Below are positions 1 to 4,685 of a stretch of DNA of 7,532 bases, piece after piece. The DNA lies in assembly GCA_900315975.1 (NCBI GenBank), contig ONBA01000067.1:1-7532 (forward strand), in the 5' to 3' direction. Source of the stretch: an uncultured Ruminococcus sp. (GTDB lineage Bacteria > Bacillota_A > Clostridia > Oscillospirales > Ruminococcaceae). Position 1 is the stretch's first letter. Each line of letters opens with the position of its first letter. The notes under the pieces were generated by a model. It was given only the letters and a program-made list of their open reading frames with translations, did no database searches and was not told the origin of the DNA. The translations under genes and the position numbers were made by a program.

Positions 1-358
1 GGTCGATACCATAACAGGCACGGGCATTCGCCGTGATGATTATGGTGATTACTGCTGTGCTATGGGCGTATGGTATGGCTACTGCAATGACAGATTTTTG
101 ATCGAGCTTGAGAATGGCACTCAGTTCACTACGAAAATCTGCGACAGCAAGGGCTATGCCGACGATGGCGAGGGCAAGTATCACAACTTCGGCGGCAGCG
201 GTAAGTGTATCGTGGAGTTTATCTACGATGACGGAAATCTTCCGTCCTGCGTGGCTTTCTCAGGCTCTTGGGGTTATTACAACTGGAACGGTCTTGATCT
301 CGGAGCAAACATCAAATCAATCAAGAAAATCAACTACGGTGATCCCGTAGTGTACTAA
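1..358 (+). CDS. C-terminal end of a secreted/cell-wall-type ICE protein (partial, 5' end outside window)
   Basis: The frame is open from base 2 to the TAA at 356-358, giving about 118 visible residues. The ATG at 62 is internal, because open sequence with the same character continues upstream to the window edge. The visible part is rich in Gly, Tyr, Asp and aromatic residues, with a pair of adjacent Cys (before the ATG at 62) and further Cys, and no membrane segment. It reads as alternating beta strands: a 'GTGIRRDDYGDYCCAMG' start, a 'FLIELENGTQF' strand, then 'GGSGKCIVEFIYD'. This resembles, from memory, the double-psi/3D-like C-terminal domain on extracellular wall-hydrolase proteins of Ruminococcus and Clostridium conjugative elements. 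That family match is an inference; the catalytic part would lie upstream. The next gene follows after a 15-nt gap, so the two are probably cotranscribed. Confidence 0.6.
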   Translation, partial: VDTITGTGIRRDDYGDYCCAMGVWYGYCNDRFLIELENGTQFTTKICDSKGYADDGEGKYHNFGGSGKCIVEFIYDDGNLPSCVAFSGSWGYYNWNGLDLGANIKSIKKINYGDPVVY

Positions 359-373
359 GTGGAGGTAATCAAA

Positions 374-583
374 ATGAATGTAAAGAAGATCATCAAGGGT
401 GTTATCGGACTCAGTGCTATTGGCGGTATTGCCTACGCTGCTTACAAGCTCGGTGAGAGCAACGGCGAGATGAACGAGAGGGTTCACGCTATGGCTGATG
501 TCGGTGACGATGATTATAACTTCTGCAACTATGATGAGCCTGACGATGGCTGCATTGCCCCGGCGGACAGCGCAGAAAAGTAA
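374..583 (+). CDS. Small single-pass membrane protein with acidic tail (69 aa)
   Basis: The start is ATG 374, placed 8 nt after a consensus GGAGG at 361-365. A GTG at 359 is in frame, but the Shine-Dalgarno lies inside that extension, so it is rejected. The protein has a short basic N-terminus (MNVKKIIKG), one hydrophobic segment at about residues 8-27 (VIGLSAIGGIAYAAYK), then a strongly acidic tail with clusters such as 'DVGDDDYNF' and 'DEPDDG'. This predicts one membrane pass; the basic end suggests N-in, acidic tail outside, but the GxxGG-rich helix could also be an uncleaved signal anchor. Function is unknown. Small membrane proteins of this kind are common next to wall-hydrolase genes in the transfer region of Gram-positive conjugative elements. 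Its stop codon overlaps the first base of a hairpin that terminates the opposing gene. Confidence 0.75.
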   Translation: MNVKKIIKGVIGLSAIGGIAYAAYKLGESNGEMNERVHAMADVGDDDYNFCNYDEPDDGCIAPADSAEK

Positions 584-614
584 AAGCACACTCCCGTGAT
601 TAGGAATGTGCTTT
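583..614 (-). terminator. Rho-independent terminator of the minus-strand nuclease gene
   Basis: Bases 583-590 (AAAGCACA) pair perfectly with 607-614 (TGTGCTTT). After one C/A mismatch (591/606), three more pairs form (592-594 with 603-605), leaving an 8-nt loop at 595-602. Read on the minus strand, the hairpin starts 10 nt after the nuclease stop codon and is followed by a U-rich tail (TTTTACTTTT). Read on the plus strand there is no T tract after the stem, so it should work mainly for the minus-strand transcript. Confidence 0.7.
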
Positions 615-624
615 GGTAGATGTG

Positions 625-789
625 TTATGCCGGAACGTTTTTCATTTCTTCTTCAAGCTCGTTGATCGCTTCAATAGGAAGTTTAGTGGCTTTTGCAATA
701 TCTTCCTTAGAAACTGTGCCTAACTGCAATAAATTATAGGCAATTCTGAGCTTTTCCTCGGTAATTCTTTCTTCCATTGCCTTGCACAT
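625..789 (-). CDS. Possible internally initiated C-terminal isoform of the nuclease (54 aa)
   Basis: Within the nuclease gene, codon 220 is an ATG (789-787) preceded by AAGGAG at 803-798 with an 8-nt spacer, in the wider context GGAAGGAGTGG. This is a stronger ribosome site than the one at the gene's own TTG start. Translation from it would give residues 220-273: a helical, HTH-like domain with no nuclease core. E. coli Rpn genes are known to encode such C-terminal short forms from internal starts, and these act as antitoxins by binding the full-length nuclease. That this gene does the same is an inference. The SD is partly a by-product of the codons for Glu-Gly-Val at 215-217, so chance cannot be excluded. 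Confidence 0.45.
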   Translation of the reverse strand: MCKAMEERITEEKLRIAYNLLQLGTVSKEDIAKATKLPIEAINELEEEMKNVPA

Positions 790-1446
790 ATAATCCACTC
801 CTTCCGGTGTTTCTTTGAAAAATCGGGTACGGTCAGCTAACGGTGATAACAACATTTCATCCGCCTTACTGCATCTGAAATCGTGTATCAGCTTGGCAAG
901 ATCGGATTCATCTTCCTGATTATCATATGCGCCGTTTATATAGAGAATATGCTCTCCGTCACCAAACGGCTCACCTGTTGCAAGGTTCATACGCTCTATC
1001 GGATAAACAGCTTTTCCTTTTCCGAAGAAATCATTTTCTGTAATGAATATCACATAAGTGTTGGGTAGCTTGTCAAACTGCTGCTTCTCCTTGAGATTAT
1101 CAACGTCCATTGCGCTTGAATGGTATCTTGCCCTTTGGGGAGTTGCTCCCTTATCCTGCCTTTGTACCTCAATATCGTATTGCTGGTTTTCATCATCAAC
1201 ACCGAATACATCAAGGCAGATAGAACGTTCTCCGAAAAGATGCTGTAAATCGTACTGTGTTTCTTCTTTAGTGAGTTTCAGATCGGGTTTCCCGATAATA
1301 ATACGAAGCACATACTGAGCAAGTTCAAGATTGTTTCTGAAAAGCTCACGCATGAAATCGTCGTCAAGGGGACGATATTTGGCAAGCTGTTCAAGGTTTT
1401 GCTGACGTTCTTCTTCGGGCGTAAGTATTGGTTTGATCTTAGCCAA
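625..1446 (-). CDS. PD-(D/E)XK nuclease / Rpn-family recombination-promoting nuclease-transposase
   Basis: This 273-aa protein matches the PD-(D/E)XK 'transposase' family (PDDEXK_2/Rpn type). The N-terminal part (residues 24-60) has the usual 'KYRPLDDDFMRELF' lead-in. The nuclease core follows: D79 in 'CLDVFG', then E93 and Q95 in 'YDIEVQ', the D...ExQ pattern of the active site, then 'QRARYHSS' at 104-111. Residues 129-172 complete the core with 'NTYVIFITENDFFGKG' and 'HILYINGAY'. The C-terminus (220-273) is helical and HTH-like. Known Rpn proteins are metal-dependent DNA endonucleases that raise RecA-independent recombination and can be toxic or anti-phage. The start is TTG at 1446, with AGAGGTG 7 nt upstream; no in-frame ATG with an RBS lies near. 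It runs opposite to every other gene, carries its own promoter and terminator, and looks more AT-rich than its neighbours, so it is probably cargo. It is intact and all core residues are present. Confidence 0.88.
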   Translation of the reverse strand: MAKIKPILTPEEERQQNLEQLAKYRPLDDDFMRELFRNNLELAQYVLRIIIGKPDLKLTKEETQYDLQHLFGERSICLDVFGVDDENQQYDIEVQRQDKGATPQRARYHSSAMDVDNLKEKQQFDKLPNTYVIFITENDFFGKGKAVYPIERMNLATGEPFGDGEHILYINGAYDNQEDESDLAKLIHDFRCSKADEMLLSPLADRTRFFKETPEGVDYMCKAMEERITEEKLRIAYNLLQLGTVSKEDIAKATKLPIEAINELEEEMKNVPA

Positions 1447-1453
1447 TGGTATG

Positions 1454-1460
1454 CACCTCT
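1454..1460 (-). promoter_or_regulatory. Ribosome binding site fixing the TTG start of the nuclease
   Basis: On the minus strand AGAGGTG occupies 1460-1454, 7 nt before the TTG at 1446-1444. No ATG or GTG in the same frame lies at a suitable distance, so this site decides the start. A TTG start should lower full-length synthesis relative to the internal ATG at 789. Confidence 0.65.
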
Positions 1461-1463
1461 TAT

Positions 1464-1486
1464 ATAGTATTCTCGTTAAATACTAT
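1464..1486. repeat. Palindrome at the predicted transcription start of the nuclease gene (operator-like)
   Basis: ATAGTATT at 1464-1471 is the exact reverse complement of AATACTAT at 1479-1486; the loop is 7 nt (CTCGTTA). The right arm overlaps the -10 box at 1485-1490, and the predicted transcription start falls within or just beside the loop. That is a classic place for an operator, and it could also fold as a 5' hairpin in the mRNA upstream of the RBS. No regulator can be assigned; the HTH-like C-terminus of the nuclease itself is one candidate. Confidence 0.5.
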
Positions 1487-1513
1487 TATATCACATCTGC
1501 CCCCAAAAATCAA
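1485..1513 (-). promoter_or_regulatory. Sigma-70/SigA-type promoter of the nuclease gene with extended -10
   Basis: On the minus strand TTGATT (1513-1508) is separated by exactly 17 nt from a perfect TATAAT (1490-1485). The -10 is preceded by TGA, making an extended -10 (TGnTATAAT). This is a strong housekeeping promoter by inspection. It lies in the 100-bp gap between the nuclease and topB and points away from topB. Confidence 0.78.
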
Positions 1514-1529
1514 TAACAAATTTATTACG

Positions 1530-1535
1530 AAAGGA
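1530..1535 (+). promoter_or_regulatory. Ribosome binding site of topB
   Basis: AAAGGA at 1530-1535 lies 11 nt before the ATG at 1547. The spacing is a little long but usable, and it is the only purine-rich site before this start. I see no convincing plus-strand promoter in 1447-1546; the nearest TATTAT (1484-1489) has no -35 partner. Confidence 0.55.
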
Positions 1536-1546
1536 CGTGTTTTAGC

Positions 1547-3364
1547 ATGATTTTGATCATCGGTGAAAAGCCGAGTGTTTCAAGAGCCATATCTGCCGTG
1601 GTCGGTGCTTCATCTGCACACAAAGGCTATACCGAGGGAAACGGCTATATTGTTTCTTGGTGTGTTGGTCACTTGGTCGGGCTGAAATATCCGAATGATT
1701 ACGGCAACGGCTGGGACCAGAAGTGGAGCTTTTCACAGCTCCCTATGATACCCGACAAGTGGCAGTTTCAGGTTACTGACAGCACAAAGGCTCAGTACAA
1801 TCTCCTGAAAAGCCTTATGAACAGGGATGATATTTCGGAGATCATCTGTGCAACCGACGCTGACCGTGAGGGCGAGTGCATTTTCCGCTATGTCTATAAC
1901 ATGGCGAACTGTAAAAAGCCCGTCAAGCGCCTGTGGGTTTCTTCTCTTGAGGAGTCGGCTATCCGCAAGGCTCTCACAACGATGAAGCCTATGTCCGCAT
2001 ACGATAATCTGTTCAATGCAGGCTATGCCCGTGCAAGGGCTGATTGGCTTGTGGGTATGAACGGTTCAAGACTGTTTTCCGTTCGCTATGGCGGTAAGCT
2101 CAACATCGGCAGAGTGCAGACACCTACACTTGCAATGATCGTTCAGCGTGATGCTGAGGTGGGTGGCTTTGTGAAGCAGAAGTATTACACGGCAGACCTC
2201 AACTGTGGTGAGTTCATTCTTTCTTCTGCAAGAATTGACGATGAAAATGTCGCTGAATCGCTCGTTTTTGCCTGCAACGGCAAGTCGGTCACTATCAGCT
2301 CGGTCAAGCGTGAGGTCAAGACAGACAAAGCTCCGAAGCTCTATGACCTGACTACGCTCCAAAGAGAAGCAAACAAGGCTTTCGGCTATACGGCACAGCA
2401 GACACTCGACTACACGCAGTCGCTCTATGAGGACAAGCTCGTCACTTATCCCCGTACCGACAGCCAGTATCTCAGCGATGATATGGCGCAGACAGCTCTC
2501 GATGTGGCAAAGCTCTGTGATACCTATTTCGGGTTCGGTATCTCGCATACTCCCGATATTTCAAAGGTCATCAACAACAGCAAAGTTTCAGGGCATCATG
2601 CGATCATACCCACAAGCGGTATCGCTACGGCTGACCTTTCTTCTCTGCCGTCGGGAGAAAAGAATGTCCTTACGCTGATCGCAACAAAGCTGATCTGTGC
2701 AACGGCTCCGGCGCACAAGTATGAAGCGGTCAAGCTCACGGGTATCTGCAACGGTACGGAGTTCACGACAACGGGCCGCACGGTGCTTGAAATGGGTTGG
2801 AAAGCCTATGCAAAGCAGTCCGACAAGAAGAATGAGGAAAAGTCTCTGCCTGCGGTTACTGAGGGACAGACCTTTACGGTAGCAGCAAGCAAGGGTGAAC
2901 ACTTCACTTCTCCGCCGAAGCCTTACACTGAGGACACACTTCTTTCCGCTATGGAGAGAGCTGGAAACGAGGACTATGACGAGGACACCAAAAAGAAGGG
3001 ACTCGGCACTCCTGCCACAAGGGCGGCGACCATTGAAGCACTTGTGAAAAACGGCTATGTGGAGCGTGTTGGAAAACAGCTCAGGGCGACCGATAAGGGC
3101 AAGGAGCTTGTGACCGTTGTTCCCAATGAAGTGAAGTCCGCAAAGCTGACCGCAGAATGGGAGTCCAAGCTCCAGCAAATCGAACACGGCAGTCTGCCCG
3201 AAGCGGTCTTTATGTCGGGCATTACGCAGTTCATCACTGAAATGTGCGGTAAATACGGCTCTGTGGATAAGTCTGTTTCTCTTTCTGACGGCGGTAATGA
3301 GCCTGTCGGCAAATGCCCGAAGTGCGGTGCTGAGGTGGTCAAGGGTAGTCAAGGGACTTCTTGA
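1547..3364 (+). CDS. topB: DNA topoisomerase III (type IA), frame broken in the C-terminal zinc ribbon
   Basis: A type IA topoisomerase that cuts one DNA strand through a tyrosine, passes the other and reseals; in conjugative elements TopB is thought to resolve replication or transfer intermediates. The Toprim domain is at the N-terminus: E7 in 'GEKPS' and the DxDxE motif D104-D106-E108 in 'ATDADREGE'. The gate region has 'GRVQTPTL' (188-195), the catalytic tyrosine Y301 in 'VTYPRTDS', and 'GLGTPATRAA' from about 485. The whole catalytic core is therefore intact. The C-terminus reaches the first zinc knuckle 'CPKCG' (590-594) and 'AEVVKG', then runs out of frame into 'SQGTS' and stops at 605. 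The usual C-terminal sequence resumes in another frame (see 3348-3491). The second Cys pair of the ribbon is absent from both frames, so sequence has probably been lost as well. The core should still be active; zinc-dependent substrate handling may be impaired. Sequencing or assembly error is possible. Confidence 0.92.
   Translation: MILIIGEKPSVSRAISAVVGASSAHKGYTEGNGYIVSWCVGHLVGLKYPNDYGNGWDQKWSFSQLPMIPDKWQFQVTDSTKAQYNLLKSLMNRDDISEIICATDADREGECIFRYVYNMANCKKPVKRLWVSSLEESAIRKALTTMKPMSAYDNLFNAGYARARADWLVGMNGSRLFSVRYGGKLNIGRVQTPTLAMIVQRDAEVGGFVKQKYYTADLNCGEFILSSARIDDENVAESLVFACNGKSVTISSVKREVKTDKAPKLYDLTTLQREANKAFGYTAQQTLDYTQSLYEDKLVTYPRTDSQYLSDDMAQTALDVAKLCDTYFGFGISHTPDISKVINNSKVSGHHAIIPTSGIATADLSSLPSGEKNVLTLIATKLICATAPAHKYEAVKLTGICNGTEFTTTGRTVLEMGWKAYAKQSDKKNEEKSLPAVTEGQTFTVAASKGEHFTSPPKPYTEDTLLSAMERAGNEDYDEDTKKKGLGTPATRAATIEALVKNGYVERVGKQLRATDKGKELVTVVPNEVKSAKLTAEWESKLQQIEHGSLPEAVFMSGITQFITEMCGKYGSVDKSVSLSDGGNEPVGKCPKCGAEVVKGSQGTS
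3338..3355 (+). repeat. Direct repeat GTCAAGGG-TA-GTCAAGGG at the topB frame break
   Basis: Two identical 8-mers at 3338-3345 and 3348-3355 are separated by TA, a period of 10 nt. The topB frame enters through the first copy (V-K-G), while the expected C-terminal frame leaves through the second copy (V-K-G-L-L-D-G-K). Skipping exactly one period restores the frame. The repeat could be a duplication, a deletion junction, an excision scar or an assembly fault. Confidence 0.8.
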
Positions 3365-3491
3365 CGGCAAGTCCACAAGCTACACATCTAAGGGCAAAAA
3401 GACGATCGTCCGCCCTGAGATCGTGGAGAATCCGTATAACGGCAAGATGTACTATCAGTGGAAAACAGAAAGGGGTAACAAGAATGGATAA
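3348..3491 (+). pseudogene. topB: Out-of-frame C-terminal remnant of topB
   Basis: From 3348 the frame one base ahead of topB reads V-K-G-L-L-D-G-K-S-T-S-Y-T-S-K-G-K-K-T, then 'IVRPEIVENPYNGKMYYQW' and a TAA at 3489-3491. This is the characteristic tail of TopB proteins from this type of element: a glycine/lysine-rich strand pair, then 'NGKxYYQWKTE'. It has no start codon or RBS of its own suited to independent expression. It therefore marks the original 3' end of topB. Its stop overlaps the ATG of the next gene (3484), the overlap expected of an originally continuous, coupled operon. Confidence 0.75.
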
Positions 3492-3552
3492 CAAACAGCT
3501 TGCGGAAGTCGCAAAGATCCTCGGTGTCTCCGAGGACAGAAAAACAGCATGA
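3484..3552 (+). pseudogene. N-terminal 22 codons of the following hypothetical gene, separated by a frameshift
   Basis: ATG 3484 follows AGGGG (3471-3475) by 8 nt, a better initiation site than anything before ATG 3549. It encodes MDNKQLAEVAKILGVSEDRK-TA and stops at TGA 3550-3552. The 'LAEVAKILGVS' segment matches the first half of the module A repeats in the next ORF ('LSEVAKSTGIT', 'LPNVAKLTGIS'). This supports it being the true N-terminus of that protein rather than an unrelated leader. Removing one 8-nt repeat period would join it as K-T-A-V-F-E-Q to the ORF that follows. If the break is real, the stop/start overlap ATGA would let ribosomes restart at 3549, making this a 22-residue leader peptide. 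Confidence 0.6.
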
Positions 3553-3557
3553 CAGCA
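3544..3557 (+). repeat. Direct repeat ACAGCA-TG-ACAGCA at the second frame break
   Basis: Identical 6-mers at 3544-3549 and 3552-3557 are separated by TG, a period of 8 nt. In the upstream frame the first copy reads Thr-Ala followed at once by the TGA stop. In the downstream frame the second copy reads Thr-Ala followed by V-F-E-Q. Skipping one period fuses the two frames without adding or losing a residue of the T-A pair. Confidence 0.8.
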
Positions 3558-3971
3558 GTTTTTGAGCAGATCGCTGTCAAGAACGATGAGGACAAAAAGG
3601 CTGTCTTTGAAGCACTTGACAATCTGTGGCAGAAAGGCGCCATTTACATAGAGCTGAGTGAAGTCGCTAAGTCCACGGGTATCACCATTGAAACGCTCCG
3701 CAGTCTTGACTATGAAACGCAGCAGACGATCGTCTATGAGTTCCTCATGGACAGCTCTCAGACCGCACGTTTCTATGACCTTGTGAACAAGGCACTTGCG
3801 GTCGCAGACCTCCCGAATGTTGCAAAGCTGACAGGTATTTCTATGAATGAGCTAAGAAAACTTCCTCGCCGTGTTCAGGAAAATATCTGCGGTGCTTATG
3901 CAATGGAATATGATCCTGACAGCACGAATGCTGACCTGATCGCTGCTCTCAGGGAGATGATCGAGCCATGA
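3549..3971 (+). CDS. Hypothetical ICE protein with HTH-like repeats (module A)
   Basis: Open from ATG 3549 to TGA 3969-3971, 140 aa. Function unknown. The protein contains two ungapped 30-residue units, residues 36-65 ('LSEVAKSTGITIETLRSLDY...') and 88-117 ('LPNVAKLTGISMNELRKLP...'). Each has the pattern L-x-x-V-A-K-x-x-G-I-x-x-x-x-L-R-x-L followed by a Q-rich helix, and each is followed by a helix of about 20 residues. The V-A-K-x-x-G-I spacing looks like a helix-turn-helix, so DNA or protein binding is possible. No signal peptide or membrane segment is seen. A third, N-terminal unit probably begins in the preceding 22-codon ORF, so the ancestral protein would be about 160 aa from ATG 3484. 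The start at 3549 has only a weak GAGGA 12 nt away and would rely on ATGA coupling. The end overlaps the next gene by ATGA. Confidence 0.75.
   Translation: MTAVFEQIAVKNDEDKKAVFEALDNLWQKGAIYIELSEVAKSTGITIETLRSLDYETQQTIVYEFLMDSSQTARFYDLVNKALAVADLPNVAKLTGISMNELRKLPRRVQENICGAYAMEYDPDSTNADLIAALREMIEP
3654..3743 (+). repeat. Module A, copy in the 140-aa protein (first complete unit)
   Basis: Thirty residues beginning L-S-E-V-A-K-S-T-G-I. It aligns without gaps to the units at 3810-3899 and 4250-4339, sharing the leading Leu, the hydrophobic V/I-A pair, a Leu at unit position 15 and a Gln-containing helix near the end. Confidence 0.65.
3810..3899 (+). repeat. Module A, second complete unit in the 140-aa protein
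   Basis: Thirty residues beginning L-P-N-V-A-K-L-T-G-I. It shares V-A-K-x-T-G-I and L-R-x-L with the unit at 3654-3743, and the L-P start plus the final x-Q-E-x-(I/L)-C-x-x-Y with the unit at 4250-4339. Confidence 0.65.
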
Positions 3972-4597
3972 GTGAGCTGACATTTTCCTGCGGAGTTGAC
4001 CTGAACAGTATCGACAATCAGCAGATGTTTCACCTTGAAACCAGCAAATCTGCCAATATAGCGATCGCTCTTGAACAGAGTGGTGTTCCGTTTTCCGCAA
4101 AATACAGCGACAGTGAGATCATCATTTTTTATGACGGGAGCTATCGTGAGGAATTCGAGGAGATCATCAGCAAAGCTCTCAGCGACAGGCATGATGTATT
4201 GGTGATCGAGCTGAAAGAATGTAGGAAAACTGATGATTATTCTGCTTTACTGCCGGAGATCGCAGAGGTGCTTCACACAACAGTCGGCACGCTGCAAGCA
4301 AAGCCTCTGGACATTCAGGAGCATTTATGCAAGGTGTATGTGGATTTCTGGCAGAGTGACAGTAAAACGCTCCGCCGTGAGCTTGACCGTATTGTTACGG
4401 TAAATAGTAGAAGCTATGACGAATTGCATGAGCATGAGAAACGTGTTCACGCTCCGTATCATTCGGAGCAGACAGAGCCTGCCGCTTATATTACAAGAGA
4501 AATGCAGAAGCAAGCTGCCGAGGAAGTCCGCCGTCAGCGCAGAGAAGCTGAAAAACGTGAACGGCAGCGTGAAACAGAAAGGAATTACAGATCATGA
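3968..4597 (+). CDS. Hypothetical ICE protein combining modules A and B with a basic coiled tail
   Basis: 209 aa, from an ATG overlapping the previous stop (ATGA) to TGA 4595-4597, which overlaps the next start. An AGGGAG at 3951-3956 lies 11 nt upstream. Three parts are visible. Residues 26-73 are an alpha/beta unit with 'SGVPFSAKYSD' (module B), also found twice in the 647-aa protein downstream. Residues 95-124 are one HTH-like module A unit, as in the gene upstream. Residues 165-209 are a charged helix ('ITREMQKQAAEEVRRQRREA...'), rich in Arg and Glu, probably coiled coil or nucleic-acid binding. The 647-aa protein ends in a similar 'SRSDMQKEAQRVRQQ' tail. No signal, membrane segment or catalytic motif is seen. 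Function unknown; the hybrid make-up suggests it partners both neighbours. Confidence 0.8.
   Translation: MSELTFSCGVDLNSIDNQQMFHLETSKSANIAIALEQSGVPFSAKYSDSEIIIFYDGSYREEFEEIISKALSDRHDVLVIELKECRKTDDYSALLPEIAEVLHTTVGTLQAKPLDIQEHLCKVYVDFWQSDSKTLRRELDRIVTVNSRSYDELHEHEKRVHAPYHSEQTEPAAYITREMQKQAAEEVRRQRREAEKRERQRETERNYRS
4043..4186 (+). repeat. Module B ('VPFSA' alpha/beta unit) in the 209-aa protein
   Basis: About 48 residues: a helix ending in L-E-Q-S-G-V-P-F-S-A, a beta hairpin ('SEIIIFYDG'), then a helix ('EEFEEIISKAL'). It aligns with the C-terminal two thirds of the 72-residue units at 5949-6164 and 6222-6437. The codons for G-V-P-F share an 11-base identical run with the copy near 6321. Confidence 0.65.
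4250..4339 (+). repeat. Module A unit in the 209-aa protein
   Basis: Thirty residues beginning L-P-E-I-A-E-V-L-H-T-T-V. Ungapped against the two units in the upstream gene; more divergent in the turn (H-T-T in place of x-G-I) but retaining L-P-x-(V/I)-A, L at position 15 and the closing Q-E-x-(I/L)-C-x-x-Y. Confidence 0.6.
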
Positions 4598-4677
4598 AGA
4601 AGTTTATCATCATCGGAAGTGCCGTTGTTACGGCTGTGACCGCAGCGGTTATCATCATCGTGAGAAAGAGAAAGTGA
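4594..4677 (+). CDS. 27-residue transmembrane microprotein
   Basis: ATG 4594 overlaps the preceding TGA as ATGA and follows AAAGGA (4578-4583) by 10 nt; the stop is TGA 4675-4677. The peptide is MKKF, then a purely hydrophobic stretch IIIGSAVVTAVTAAVIIIV, then RKRK. That is one membrane helix of about 19-20 residues with positive charge at both ends and nothing else. A protein gene finder would usually miss it. The start/stop coupling on both sides, the RBS and the clean helix argue that it is real. It could anchor or regulate a membrane-bound transfer complex; no function can be assigned. The next RBS (GAGG) overlaps its stop codon. Confidence 0.65.
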   Translation: MKKFIIIGSAVVTAVTAAVIIIVRKRK

Positions 4678-4685
4678 GGTAGCCT

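Noticed and set aside
62..358. ATG 62 as the true start of the first gene
   Set aside because: The frame is open upstream to base 2 with similar composition, and no RBS precedes 62; it is more likely the tail of a longer gene.
359..373. GTG 359 as the start of the 69-aa membrane protein
   Set aside because: The GGAGG Shine-Dalgarno would lie inside the coding sequence; ATG 374 has ideal spacing to it.
575..1540. Target-site duplication or terminal inverted repeats bounding the nuclease cassette
   Set aside because: I compared the flanks by eye and found no matching direct repeat or inverted ends; cargo status rests on orientation and own signals only.
1447..1546. A plus-strand promoter for topB
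   Set aside because: TATTAT-like hexamers exist in the AT-rich stretch, but none has a reasonable -35 at 16-18 nt; the stretch is better explained by the minus-strand promoter and palindrome.
2588..3376. Long minus-strand ORF (262 codons) under topB
   Set aside because: It is an antisense shadow of a clearly conserved topB core, with basic low-complexity translation and no RBS or domain.
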